In this document: positions 17,115 to 25,407 of the stretch, piece by piece | Layout of the letters: each line of letters opens with the position of its first letter | Numbering within the stretch: the stretch's first letter is position 1 | NCBI GenBank assembly: GCA_012518615.1 | Contig: JAAYRU010000023.1 | Coordinates: 1 to 45,482 of the forward strand | Direction of reading: 5' to 3' | DNA: 45,482 bases | Source of the DNA: Christensenellaceae bacterium | GTDB taxonomy: Bacteria > Bacillota > Clostridia > Christensenellales > Aristaeellaceae | Notes under the pieces: generated by a model | What the model saw: the letters and a program-made list of their open reading frames with translations, nothing else | What the model was told of the DNA's origin: nothing | Database searches by the model: none | Program-made: the position numbers and the translations under genes

Positions 17115-17501
17115 TTACTTAGGAGGGCTACACTTCTTGCAAGGTGTAAATCCTCTGCTTTTAGCTTCGGATAATGTTACGCATGAAGGGTTCTTCATGT
17201 TGGAACATGTTGATGTACTGTGATACTTTTTGCCCGACTTAGGTATCCACACCATGGTTTCGCTAGATTTATCAGCTGTTTCCTGTAAGCTGAGCGCCGC
17301 ATCCGATATTATATACTGCAATTCTTCAAGCCAAGCCTGCCTTTGCTCCGTGGGGAGATTGTCTAGGTAATCTCTAAACGCTTTGAACTGTGCGCTCAGC
17401 TTCTGTTCGCTGCTTATCTCCAGCTTATTTGTGGCGGATAGGGCAACGCCGCATATAAGGCTTAGAAACAGCAGTGCGATTACAATATGGTGTTTTTTCA
17501 T
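17115..17501 (-). CDS. Small secreted protein with a C-terminal Cys motif
   Basis: This 128-residue protein has a signal peptide (KKHH start, hydrophobic core to about residue 22, likely cleavage after LSA), a helical central part (30-80) and a compact C-terminal module. The module reads VWIPKSGKKYHSTSTC...EAKSRGFTPCKKC with Cys99, Cys107, Cys121 and Cys124 plus His94. Similar YH-x-C...EA-x-x-G-[YF]-x-PC-x-x-C tails are common at the ends of secreted Gram-positive proteins and resemble an Ada-like metal-binding fold. AAAGGAG precedes the start. It lies 82 bp after the SIMPL gene and may be read from the same operon. Its function is unknown. Confidence 0.65.
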   Translation of the reverse strand: MKKHHIVIALLFLSLICGVALSATNKLEISSEQKLSAQFKAFRDYLDNLPTEQRQAWLEELQYIISDAALSLQETADKSSETMVWIPKSGKKYHSTSTCSNMKNPSCVTLSEAKSRGFTPCKKCSPPK

Positions 17502-17583
17502 AGCGGCTCCTTTCCGTGCAAGAGTTTATGTGTATGGTGTTTAAGTAAAAGGTATATTGTTTTAAAATGTGTACTGCCACAAA

Positions 17584-18294
17584 CTAAGGGAAAATAGGCC
17601 CTTTTTTAAGTGAATACTTTATAGTTACACTTGCGCTTACGGATACATCGCCTGTTATAAGGCTGCTATCCCTTGAGGATCCCGCTACCATGTCCATATT
17701 GTTGTATACTCCAAATGATGCGGGGCTATAGCCGGATTGGTTTATTTCTATTACATCACCAAGCTTTTGTCCTGCTGCTTCTGCAAGCGACTCCGCGTTT
17801 TGTTTGGCATTTGCTATCGCTAACTTGAGCGCCTTTTGGTACGCTTCTTCAGCCTTGCTAGAGGAAAAGCTTATATCCCAAAGTGTGTTTGCGCCGTTTT
17901 CAAACGCCGCGTCAAGCACGCCGTCCAGCTTATCTACATCCCTTAATACTACATAAACCATATTGCTTACAAGGTATTTAGGCTCATTGCCGCTTGATTG
18001 CTCATACCCCAGAAGACTTTCAACATTATAGTACCTTGTAAGTATATCCTCATTAGCTATTCCGTTATCTTTAAGGGAGTTTATGAGCTTTATCATCTGC
18101 TCTTTATTATTGCGCTGAGCGTCTTTTATTTTTATATCCTCAGTTCTAACGCCTATTGTAAAGCTAACTGTATCTGCAAGCAGGGATACCTTGCCTTCGC
18201 CTGTTGATATTAGCTGTGAACCCTCTGCATATGCAGGGAATACAGAAATAATTATAAGTATTGCGCAAAGGAGGGCTACTAATTTATTTTTCAT
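17584..18294 (-). CDS. SIMPL-domain (DUF541) secreted protein
   Basis: This 236-residue exported protein has a signal peptide (cleavage near AYA-EG, about residue 23) and a SIMPL domain. It starts with the typical ISTGEGKVSLLADTVSFTIGV (29-49), and AIANAKQNAESLAEAAGQKLG is the diagnostic helix. The C-terminal strand VSASVTIKYSL is also typical. SIMPL proteins (BP26, YggE, IRAK-related) are envelope or extracytoplasmic proteins linked to stress tolerance, without a known enzymatic activity. It overlaps the DUF4349 anti-sigma gene by 11 bp, so it is translationally coupled to the sigma-factor operon and may be exported when that system is on. Confidence 0.88.
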   Translation of the reverse strand: MKNKLVALLCAILIIISVFPAYAEGSQLISTGEGKVSLLADTVSFTIGVRTEDIKIKDAQRNNKEQMIKLINSLKDNGIANEDILTRYYNVESLLGYEQSSGNEPKYLVSNMVYVVLRDVDKLDGVLDAAFENGANTLWDISFSSSKAEEAYQKALKLAIANAKQNAESLAEAAGQKLGDVIEINQSGYSPASFGVYNNMDMVAGSSRDSSLITGDVSVSASVTIKYSLKKGPIFP

Positions 18295-19492
18295 TCTTTT
18301 TATTTCTCCTCTTTTTAATGGCTCTGCGTATTATTATAATAACTACCAGTAAAGCGATAATTACGGGCGATACGCTTACTATAAACACCAGTGAATCTGC
18401 AAGGAAATCTTTTATGCTATCTAGGCTATTTTTGAATGCGCTTGCTATCCTTTCGCCAAGAGTGGCTTCTTTAACCTGCTCTATATCCGCCGGACGCTCT
18501 TCTATTAGGGATATATTTACGGTTGAGTAGTTTACCCTGCTATCCATGCCCTTAAGAGAGCCTGAGAGCCTATCTATCTGGTACTGCGTATCTGCGATTG
18601 AGTTTTCAATAATTATAAGTTCCTCTATTGATGTAGCTTTAGAGAGCATCTGTTGCAGGCGTTTCATCTTTTCCTGCTGGGTTGTAAGGCGGGTTTCAGT
18701 ATCTGCGTACTTTTCGCTTACATCTTCAGCGCTTTCGCTAAAAGATAGCTGCCTTCCAAGCCCGCCTATATCCTCTAGAAACTTATCAAGCTTTTCCTGA
18801 GGAACTCTAAGATATAAATTCGCCTGCCTCCTGTAAGAAGTTTTGCTGTTTATAGTTGAGGATTCTATGTAGCCACCATGCTCTTTAAGGCTGGCGATTA
18901 TTTTTTGATAATCTTCATCGAAATCTCTGGTAGATATAGACATATCAACCGTGCGTATTAGCTTTGCAGGGGCTTTTACCTCGGCTTGACCGCTAGCCAA
19001 ATCCCCTGCCGAGCGCATGGTCGCGTCCATTGAGGCTGACTTTTCAGCGCTTTGCGGAGCCGCTTCTTCAACTGCAAAGAAACTATTATCCGGTGCGGAT
19101 TTAGAGCCGCCTAAGCCTGATACCAAGCCTGTAGGAGGCATTACATAATCGTTGTAATTATAATCGGCTGTTTTGCTTGGGGTGGTGTTATCCCTTGTTA
19201 ATATTGTGCCGGCAATTACCACCACAAATACTGCTGCAAGCGAAAGTATGCGCTTGAATTTGGGGCTTAATACGGGTTTTTTCATATTCTCCTCCTCTTT
19301 GATGCTCTGCCTCCAATTAGACTTAAAGCTCTCAGGCAGTGGAGTTTCATCATCTAGTGTAAGGCAGTCAAGGCGGTATGTGGAATAACTCCTGCAATCT
19401 TCGCAGCTTTCAAGGTGTTCATTCAGCTGCTCTTCCTGCTGAGGGGTTCTTTCCTTCGCCTCAAGGAGGGTTCTGGCATCATTACAGTTCAT
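18284..19492 (-). CDS. Membrane anti-sigma factor fused to a DUF4349 extracytoplasmic domain
   Basis: This 402-residue protein has an N-terminal zf-HC2 anti-sigma domain with Cys3 and H-x3-C-x2-C (His26, Cys30, Cys33). One membrane helix follows (about 82-98), then a Ser/Ala-rich linker. A DUF4349 domain (about 175-335) contains a long coiled coil (262-318). A second membrane helix (367-388) and a strongly basic tail complete it. The zinc domain should hold the ECF sigma factor in the cytoplasm while DUF4349 senses outside. The start at 19492 follows GGAGGG; an earlier in-frame ATG pair lacks a ribosome site. It overlaps the sigma gene by 11 bp. Confidence 0.85.
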   Translation of the reverse strand: MNCNDARTLLEAKERTPQQEEQLNEHLESCEDCRSYSTYRLDCLTLDDETPLPESFKSNWRQSIKEEENMKKPVLSPKFKRILSLAAVFVVVIAGTILTRDNTTPSKTADYNYNDYVMPPTGLVSGLGGSKSAPDNSFFAVEEAAPQSAEKSASMDATMRSAGDLASGQAEVKAPAKLIRTVDMSISTRDFDEDYQKIIASLKEHGGYIESSTINSKTSYRRQANLYLRVPQEKLDKFLEDIGGLGRQLSFSESAEDVSEKYADTETRLTTQQEKMKRLQQMLSKATSIEELIIIENSIADTQYQIDRLSGSLKGMDSRVNYSTVNISLIEERPADIEQVKEATLGERIASAFKNSLDSIKDFLADSLVFIVSVSPVIIALLVVIIIIRRAIKKRRNKKNEK

Positions 19493-20063
19493 TAATTTCC
19501 CTCCTTTCATCAATTAGACTGTCATCAGATAGAAAAAGTTCCCGATTTTTAATTAAAATTTTTTTAAGCTTCTTTCTAGCTCTATTAAGCCTGCTTTTAA
19601 GCGTGCCAAGGGGTATGTCCATTATCTGCGCTGCCTTATCATAATCTATCCCCCTTAAATCACAAAGCACTACCGGAAACCTGAATATATAAGGTAATTC
19701 CGATAGCGCCTCAATAAGCAGGCGTTTGCGCTCGCTCTCTTCTAAGCTTAAATAGGGGGATATATCGTCGCTCTCGTCCTCAAAATCCGCCCCTTCGTCC
19801 ATAAGCGCGTCAAGGGATATTACGCCCTTGCGTTTTTTTATATAATCTACACAGCAATTGTAAGCTATCCTGTATAGCCATGTTGAAGGCTCGCTATCGC
19901 CTCTGAAGCTGTCAAAGCTTCTGTATGCTTTTAATATACAATCCTGAGCGCAGTCCTCAGCGTCCTGCACATGGCCTAGTATCCTAAGGCAGGTAAAATA
20001 TATACCTCTCTCATATGGAGCGATAAAGCTTTCGAATTTATCCGCCTTAGATTTTCTAAACAA
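19482..20063 (-). CDS. ECF (sigma-70 family) RNA polymerase sigma factor
   Basis: This 193-residue extracytoplasmic-function sigma factor has region 2 (about residues 10-80, with DAEDCAQDCILKAYRSFDSFRG and STWLYRIAYNCCVDYIKKRK) and region 4 (about 112-170, with ALSELPYIFRFPVVLCDLRG and IPLGTLKSRLNRARKKLKK). Translation starts at TTG (20063), 6 nt after GGAGG; the nearby ATG is out of frame. The gene is followed by its anti-sigma factor and preceded by an MMPL transporter and an exported partner. It should switch on an envelope regulon when the anti-sigma factor is inactivated. Confidence 0.92.
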   Translation of the reverse strand: MFRKSKADKFESFIAPYERGIYFTCLRILGHVQDAEDCAQDCILKAYRSFDSFRGDSEPSTWLYRIAYNCCVDYIKKRKGVISLDALMDEGADFEDESDDISPYLSLEESERKRLLIEALSELPYIFRFPVVLCDLRGIDYDKAAQIMDIPLGTLKSRLNRARKKLKKILIKNRELFLSDDSLIDERREINEL

Positions 20064-20084
20064 ATCATGCCTCCGCGGGGTTTG

Positions 20085-20993
20085 TTAATTGCCAAATAGA
20101 CCGAGGAGTCTATCCATAAAGCTTTCGTCAGCTTTTTCCTTCGGTATCTCTTTAACGGGTGCGGGCTTTGCCTGTATACCCTCGCTTAGGAACACGAATT
20201 GTAGGGATGCAATATTGCCGTTTCTTTCATCTACAAAGGATTTTGGCGCTACCTGTTTTGGGAACATGTTGGCTGCCATGTTGTCAACCATATCGGCTAT
20301 AGGAAGGTTCGCTACCAGTTTTTTAACATACTCCGTATACATTTCGTTGTTCATGCCCATGTTTATGCCTGCAAACTGCATACCTGGCATGTGGAAATCC
20401 TCTACATCTGCGGTGATTACAAATTCCGCATCCATAGTGGGGAGAACTACAAAGGCAAGTGTGTGGTTAGTGCCGGCGACCGCTATGGTTGCGCCCTCTG
20501 AAGCTATGTTAAACGCCTTGTTTGACGGTAAAGACACGCTTATTTGAAGTACAAGCTTATCCGAAAATTCAGCTACTTTAGGCGTTATAGCTATAGCGAT
20601 TTCAAGCTTACCATTTGCGCCTGAAAGTTCCTCTGCCTTGATTTCATTATCATTTAATTTATAGCTTATAGCTATATCCCAAGGAAGCTCTCTATCAACT
20701 AGGTTACCTTGGTACTGATACCTGCCCTTTGGCATGTCAAAGCTTATTTCGTCATTCTTATAGTTTATGCCGTCAACTTGGCTTAAGGAAAACACGGCAT
20801 CGTATACGCCATAGTCTACAATGCTTGCATCAGCATCGCTCTCAAAATCGTTTATTACATATAAGCCAAGCGGTTTGCCGTAATTATCTAAATTGGCGTA
20901 CACTATCTCTGTTTTTTTAACTTCCCCAAGCACTAAACCTGTGGTGAATGAAAATACCAGTACAAGCAGCAGTAATATTTTATGCTTTTTCAT
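20085..20993 (-). CDS. Exported partner protein of the MMPL transporter
   Basis: This 302-residue protein has a signal peptide (KKHK, hydrophobic core to about residue 22). A beta-rich body contains EIVYANLDNYGKPLGLYVIN and a YGVYDAVFSLS segment. Such segments recur in exported proteins encoded next to MMPL/YhgE-type membrane proteins in Bacillota, often with heptad repeats. The middle holds several Met-rich loops (HMPGMQFAGINMGMNNEMY) and the C-terminus is a charged helix ending near GLFGN. It overlaps the MMPL gene by 14 bp and lies 21 bp before the sigma gene. Its role is unknown; it may be an extracytoplasmic accessory subunit. Confidence 0.6.
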   Translation of the reverse strand: MKKHKILLLLVLVFSFTTGLVLGEVKKTEIVYANLDNYGKPLGLYVINDFESDADASIVDYGVYDAVFSLSQVDGINYKNDEISFDMPKGRYQYQGNLVDRELPWDIAISYKLNDNEIKAEELSGANGKLEIAIAITPKVAEFSDKLVLQISVSLPSNKAFNIASEGATIAVAGTNHTLAFVVLPTMDAEFVITADVEDFHMPGMQFAGINMGMNNEMYTEYVKKLVANLPIADMVDNMAANMFPKQVAPKSFVDERNGNIASLQFVFLSEGIQAKPAPVKEIPKEKADESFMDRLLGLFGN

Positions 20994-23037
20994 CTGTTAA
21001 AAACTCCTTACCCTCATAGGTGGTCTTTTGTATTAGTTTGTCAAATATTATAAGCAAATGCGGTAGTAGTATAAGCACCATAAATGCAGATAGCGCAGTA
21101 CCCCTGCCCAGTATAGTACCCATCTGGCTTATTATACCGTTTGATGATACTACGCCAAGCAGCAGCCCCGCGCTTGTAAGTATTAATGCCGGAGGCAGTA
21201 TAGAGCCCGTGCTTACGCTGAGGGCAAATACAGCCGCATCGCGCTTGTTCATGGTGCGCCTTGCTTCAAGGTAGCGCTGGGTTAAAAGTATGCCATAGTC
21301 TACCGTTGCGCCAAGTTGCACGCTGGAAACAATCTGATAGCCTATGTAGTTTAAATCCTGCCCCATAAAATAGGGGAGAGATAGGTTTATCCATACCGCG
21401 CCTTCTATTACTGTAAGCAGCACAAGGGGGATAGATAAGCTCCTAAAGTTGATAAGCAGCACCACTCCTATTGCAAGTAAGCCTCCTAGCAGCACCTTCA
21501 TGCTGTCGCCGGTTATGGAATTCCTCATATCTATGTTGGCTACATTTTCACCTGCAAGCAGGTAATCTTTGTCGTAGTATTTTTCCGTGAGCTCCCGCAC
21601 CTGTTCAACCACTCTAAATGCTTCGGGACCTTCTTCATTAGTATTTGCAGCAAGTATTATCCTATCATATCCGTCAAACCTTAAATTGGAGAGAAGGTCT
21701 TTTGGCACAATATCAGGCGGCATTGTAAGCCCTACTGCATTTGGGTAGGATATGACTGTGCTTATATAGTCTACATCTTTTAGCTCATTTGATAGGGCGT
21801 TTAACTTTGCCATATCGCCCTGCTTTACAAGCAGCAGCATCTGCTGGCTTTGCCCGAACATTTCATCAAGCTTGTTTGCCTGCTGTTTTACCTCAGAATC
21901 AGGGGCATGCATACCGCCGGAGCCATATATAAATACATTGTTCTGCTGTCCCAAAAACGCCGGAGGTATAAGAATCAATAATATTATAGCCAGCGGCGCA
22001 GCTCTTTTAACCACCCATTTTGAAAATTTTGTAAATGAGGGCATGAATGGTTTATGGGTGGTTTTGTCTATCAGATTAGTGTAGGATATGGCAACTGCCG
22101 GCAAAAGTATCATTACAGATAGATAGCTTAAAAACACGCCCTTTGCAAGCACACCGCCCATATCCTTACCTATTTTGAATTCCATAAGCATTAAAGCTAG
22201 AAATCCAAACACGGTAGTCATTGCGCTTGATGCTATGGAAGATGCGGACTGTACCATGGCTTCTTCCATGGCTTTTTCGTTGTCGTAACCTTTTTCTCTA
22301 TACTCCGCAAAGCGGTGCAGAAGAAATACCGCATAGTCTATAGATACTGCAAGCTGAAGTACTGCGCTGCTTGCCCTTGTAACAAATGATACTTTACCTA
22401 AAAAGTAGTTGCTGCCTTCGTTAAGCAGTATCGCAACACCTATCGCCAGTAAGAATAGCAGCGGTTCAAAGTAATTGCTTGTTGCCAATATAAGTATAAC
22501 AATTACTATTGGCAAAATATAGGGGATAATACGGGCGATTTCATCCATGGAAACGCTTATTATCCTCGCCTGGTTTGCGGCGTTGCCTGCAGCAATGCCG
22601 TCCGGATATAATTCTTTTAAATTGTCAAAACCTTGCGCATAATAGGAAGGGTCAACCGTAACTTGGTAAAGCGCCCCGCCGTCTGCATACCAAGGCGCAA
22701 GGGTATCACCGGGTACAGTTTCAAGCGGAACGCCTTGTATGGGGGAAGCATCGTCTAGCCAAAGACAGCCTAATATATGCTCGCAGGCTAGTATCTTTTC
22801 CTTTACGAATATAGCTTCATTAAGCGGTACATTGGGCACATAAAACCTTAAATTTGGTGTATCCGTTCCTATTACTTCAAGAGCCTTTTTTGTGGGGGAA
22901 TTGTCGGGTAGGTAGTTTGCCATGTCATAATCGACATCTACCGTTAGCATACCGAAAAAACTTATAATACAAAGCAAAGCAGTAAACCCTATAACGAGTT
23001 TTCTGTGCCTTAGTATGAAGCGACTTAAGCTCCTCAT
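20980..23037 (-). CDS. MMPL/RND-family membrane transporter
   Basis: This 685-residue RND-type protein has the duplicated layout of the family: one N-terminal helix, a large extracytoplasmic domain (about 35-165), a five-helix bundle, then the same again. The hallmark segments AVSIDYAVFLLHRF and GATVDYGILLTQRY mark the fourth helices of each half. Related MMPL proteins export lipids, peptides or siderophores using the proton gradient. The start at 23037 follows AAAGGAGG; a slightly longer frame begins inside that ribosome site. It is the first gene of the sigma-factor operon. The cargo is not readable. Confidence 0.9.
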   Translation of the reverse strand: MRSLSRFILRHRKLVIGFTALLCIISFFGMLTVDVDYDMANYLPDNSPTKKALEVIGTDTPNLRFYVPNVPLNEAIFVKEKILACEHILGCLWLDDASPIQGVPLETVPGDTLAPWYADGGALYQVTVDPSYYAQGFDNLKELYPDGIAAGNAANQARIISVSMDEIARIIPYILPIVIVILILATSNYFEPLLFLLAIGVAILLNEGSNYFLGKVSFVTRASSAVLQLAVSIDYAVFLLHRFAEYREKGYDNEKAMEEAMVQSASSIASSAMTTVFGFLALMLMEFKIGKDMGGVLAKGVFLSYLSVMILLPAVAISYTNLIDKTTHKPFMPSFTKFSKWVVKRAAPLAIILLILIPPAFLGQQNNVFIYGSGGMHAPDSEVKQQANKLDEMFGQSQQMLLLVKQGDMAKLNALSNELKDVDYISTVISYPNAVGLTMPPDIVPKDLLSNLRFDGYDRIILAANTNEEGPEAFRVVEQVRELTEKYYDKDYLLAGENVANIDMRNSITGDSMKVLLGGLLAIGVVLLINFRSLSIPLVLLTVIEGAVWINLSLPYFMGQDLNYIGYQIVSSVQLGATVDYGILLTQRYLEARRTMNKRDAAVFALSVSTGSILPPALILTSAGLLLGVVSSNGIISQMGTILGRGTALSAFMVLILLPHLLIIFDKLIQKTTYEGKEFLTDEKA

Positions 23038-23052
23038 AATACCTCCTTTAAA

Positions 23053-23093
23053 CAAACGCCTACATTATACATGCTTTAAAGGGGCGTTTGCAA
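23053..23093 (-). promoter_or_regulatory. Promoter of the MMPL/sigma operon with flanking inverted repeat
   Basis: On the minus strand, -35 TTGCAA (23088-23093), an 18-bp spacer and a perfect -10 TATAAT (23064-23069). An 8-bp perfect inverted repeat (CAAACGCC at 23053-23060, GGCGTTTG at 23083-23090) brackets the -10, with one arm overlapping the -35. It could be a repressor operator. Alternatively the same arms may form a terminator hairpin with a 22-nt loop for the preceding GNAT gene. Confidence 0.55.
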
Positions 23094-23097
23094 GGCA

Positions 23098-24228
23098 TTA
23101 GAAGCAATCCGCTTGAGGTAGCTCAGGCACTAGAGGCAGCCAATTGAAGAAGAGAGAACTTTCACTAAAACTGGTGCCAAGCGGGCTTAAAAGAAGCCTT
23201 ACAGCATAGCGCTCTTCAACTGATATTTGGGGTTTTTCCTGCGTTTTATTTACGCTTGCTTTGCCGTCTATAAGTTCTATAACATATGTTCCGTGGGGTT
23301 TTATTTCTATAATCACTCTGCCGTTTAGCAAGTCTGTATATGATGCCTTAAAGTTTAAATAAGCGCTTAGTACCTTTTCAAAATTGAATACTTTAACCAT
23401 AGCATCTTCGGAAATGGACATGCTTTCGCCTATCTTTTCAAGTATGTTTATGAGGCTTTTGTTCCAAAGTGGAGCATTTACATTTATAGCTTTCTTTTCA
23501 GCTAACCAAAGTTTAAGTACAGGGAGAACATATTCTTCTTGGACGGCAAATTCCCTAATATCGCCGTTTGGTGCGGTAATTATATAGCCTTTTACGGTAT
23601 TATCGTCTAAAATTAAGTAAGGCAGGTTTTCCCAGCTTATAGCAATATTATAGAAATCTTCTATTCTGCGGTTAGCGCAGTATTTTATATGCTTTTCAAA
23701 ATAATCATAGGCTGTATACAGCTCTTTTTCACTTGCATTTGCAAAAGGCTTTAGGGTGATTGTACCGGTATCTATATCCGCCATACCGTGTCTAAAACTG
23801 CCTTCCCCAAGCTTGAATGATAGCCTTGTGGCAAAATTTTCATATCCGAAATAATTGTACCTAAGCCGTCTTCCGCCAAGTATTAGCATATCCAAGCCGT
23901 CTTTTTCCGCCTGAGCATGTATTTCTTGCATTAGGGTTTTCATTATGCCCTCTCCCCTTGAATAGGGGTGTACGGCAACGCTGCCTATATAGCCCGCCGA
24001 AAGGTTACCAGTATCTCCAAGATTAATGGTTAGCGGCAACATAGCAATTGCGCCTTTTAATCTATCGTCCTTTTTAGCGACAATATGTATATTAGAAAAA
24101 CCTTCTTTTGCGTATACTTTAGGCAGCAGTTTTTTAAAATCATGCGGTCTATGCGCCTGGCTAAATACTAAGTTTAAAAAATCAAGTAGATCATCTTCCA
24201 TAGTTATATCTGGGCGAAGTATATGCAT
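23098..24228 (-). CDS. GNAT-family N-acetyltransferase (Eis/YitI-like)
   Basis: This 376-residue protein has an N-terminal GNAT domain. The acetyl-CoA motif reads VAVHPYSRGEGIMKTLM, and a following LILGGRRLRYNYFGYE segment is typical of the two-domain Eis/YitI-like group. The C-terminal half (about 165-376) holds a second degenerate GNAT fold and an SCP2-like sterol-carrier domain, as in that family. It transfers acetyl from acetyl-CoA to an amine; the acceptor is unknown. The ATG at 24228 is chosen because AAGGAGG lies before it. A strong promoter is 30 bp upstream. Confidence 0.85.
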   Translation of the reverse strand: MHILRPDITMEDDLLDFLNLVFSQAHRPHDFKKLLPKVYAKEGFSNIHIVAKKDDRLKGAIAMLPLTINLGDTGNLSAGYIGSVAVHPYSRGEGIMKTLMQEIHAQAEKDGLDMLILGGRRLRYNYFGYENFATRLSFKLGEGSFRHGMADIDTGTITLKPFANASEKELYTAYDYFEKHIKYCANRRIEDFYNIAISWENLPYLILDDNTVKGYIITAPNGDIREFAVQEEYVLPVLKLWLAEKKAINVNAPLWNKSLINILEKIGESMSISEDAMVKVFNFEKVLSAYLNFKASYTDLLNGRVIIEIKPHGTYVIELIDGKASVNKTQEKPQISVEERYAVRLLLSPLGTSFSESSLFFNWLPLVPELPQADCF

Positions 24229-24255
24229 ATTTTCCTCCTTAGTGTTTTGTGTTGT

Positions 24256-24285
24256 ATTATACATTATATATGGCATGTTTTTCAA
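24256..24285 (-). promoter_or_regulatory. Promoter of the GNAT gene
   Basis: On the minus strand, -35 TTGAAA (24280-24285), an 18-bp spacer and a perfect -10 TATAAT (24256-24261), about 28 bp before the start codon. Confidence 0.75.
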
Positions 24286-24355
24286 TTGTGGGTATGGCGG
24301 ATGGTTTTGTGCGTTATTGAGTGGTTTGTCACATTAGGAGGCTAAGTTTATTTAT

Positions 24356-24526
24356 ATGTGCTTAGCAAGTTTTGTAATTAAACCTGCCTATACTATGTTG
24401 GAAGCCATAAGCAAAATTAGAATAGTTATTTTATATCTAAAAATGGGCGAAAGACATTGTGAATTAAGAGAATTAGTTTTACCTTATTTATTAAATGGAA
24501 AACACAAGAAACAGTGCAAACATTGA
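24356..24526 (+). CDS. Possible small basic protein (56 aa), uncertain
   Basis: An open frame from ATG 24356 to TGA 24526 encodes a protein starting MCLASFVIKP with a hydrophobic middle (IVILYL) and a Lys/His-rich tail (GKHKKQCKH). AGGAGG is present (24336-24341) but 14 nt from the ATG, which is too far for efficient use. The stop overlaps the -35 box of the next promoter. No family is recognised, and it may be a remnant or chance. Confidence 0.3.
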   Translation: MCLASFVIKPAYTMLEAISKIRIVILYLKMGERHCELRELVLPYLLNGKHKKQCKH

Positions 24527-24551
24527 CATTGTATAGTTAACCAGCTACAAT
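24523..24551 (+). promoter_or_regulatory. Sigma-A promoter of the loaP / polysaccharide transcript
   Basis: Perfect -35 TTGACA (24523-24528), a 17-bp spacer and -10 TACAAT (24546-24551). It is one of the strongest promoters in the window and starts a leader of about 315 nt before loaP. Confidence 0.85.
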
Positions 24552-24557
24552 CACATC

Positions 24558-24873
24558 ATCAAGGGAAATTCCTTGATAGTTAAGGTGGCGCAATACAAAG
24601 CGGTGCATACAAACCCGAAATCCCAATCCATGCGCTTTGCGGTGGTAAGGGGCTAGGGTAAATAGATTTGCAGGGGAACGCATGAGCGTTATGGCGAAGC
24701 TTTGCCATTAACTCTGTGCATGTGAGGAACTGTGTAGTAGTATCAACTATGCGAGTAATTGATGTTTAGACATAATTAACAATTAATTGCTTGTTGCAAC
24801 AAGAGTTTACTAAGGGCACAAAATAATCCTCATACATATCCCCTTACATACGAGGGAACAAGGAGCGGTATTT
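24558..24873 (+). ncRNA. Long structured 5' leader of the LoaP gene (candidate regulatory RNA)
   Basis: The expected transcript carries about 315 untranslated nucleotides with several stems. Stem 1 is ATCAAGG/CCTTGAT at the very 5' end (24558-24564, 24571-24577). Stem 2 is CAAAGCG/CGCTTTG (24596-24602, 24633-24639), extended by CAT/ATG across a bulge. Stem 3 is AACGC/GCGTT with an ATGA loop (24677-24690). Stem 4 is ATGGC/GCCAT around AAGCTT (24691-24708). A perfect 14-bp palindrome lies at 24790-24803, and competing pairings lie near 24811-24856 just before the ribosome site. No T-run terminator is visible, and I recognise no named riboswitch class. Confidence 0.5.
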
Positions 24874-25407
24874 ATGAACGGAGAAAAACTAAGCTTTTGC
24901 ATACAGTGTAAGAGTGGTCAGGAAAACAAATTGAAAGACCTCATAATGGAGCTTGTCCCCGGCACCTTTGTTATCCCCGCAATGCAACAACAGCACCGTA
25001 GCCGGAATGGAGTTAAAAGCCTAGTAAATAAGCTTATGCTCCCGGGCTATCTTTTTTTATATTCTGATGAACCGCCGCCTTTTGACAGGATATTGCACCT
25101 TGAGCAGGTATACCGCTTTCTAAGGTACGATGAAAGCTACAGCTTCCTACTCTCCGGAGATGATAAATCTTTCGCAAACTGGCTCTACAATCACGACGGT
25201 TTACTTGGTGTATCCAAAGCTGTAAGCGTGGGGAATGAAACCCGCATTATTGATGGTCCCCTCAAAGACCACATAGGTACTGTACACAAGATAGATCGCC
25301 ACAACCGCAATATCTGCCTTTCCATATCTTTCGACTCCAACACTCGCCTTGTGTGGCTGCCGTTTGTGTGGACAAGAGTATCGCAGGAGTTTGGTGTGGG
25401 GCAATGA
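24874..25407 (+). CDS. loaP: LoaP-type NusG paralogue (processive antiterminator)
   Basis: This 177-residue protein has an N-terminal NGN domain (about 5-105, with PGYLFLYSDEP and VYRFLRYDES) and a C-terminal KOW domain (about 120-170, with IDGPLKDHIGTVHKIDRHNRNI). The KIDRH-x-R stretch is typical of LoaP, the specialised NusG paralogue of Bacillota. LoaP travels with RNA polymerase through long polysaccharide or antibiotic operons and suppresses premature termination. It is the first gene before the polysaccharide cluster on the same strand, as is usual for LoaP. AAGGAG precedes the ATG. The general NusG of the cell would be expected beside rpl genes elsewhere. Confidence 0.82.
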   Translation: MNGEKLSFCIQCKSGQENKLKDLIMELVPGTFVIPAMQQQHRSRNGVKSLVNKLMLPGYLFLYSDEPPPFDRILHLEQVYRFLRYDESYSFLLSGDDKSFANWLYNHDGLLGVSKAVSVGNETRIIDGPLKDHIGTVHKIDRHNRNICLSISFDSNTRLVWLPFVWTRVSQEFGVGQ

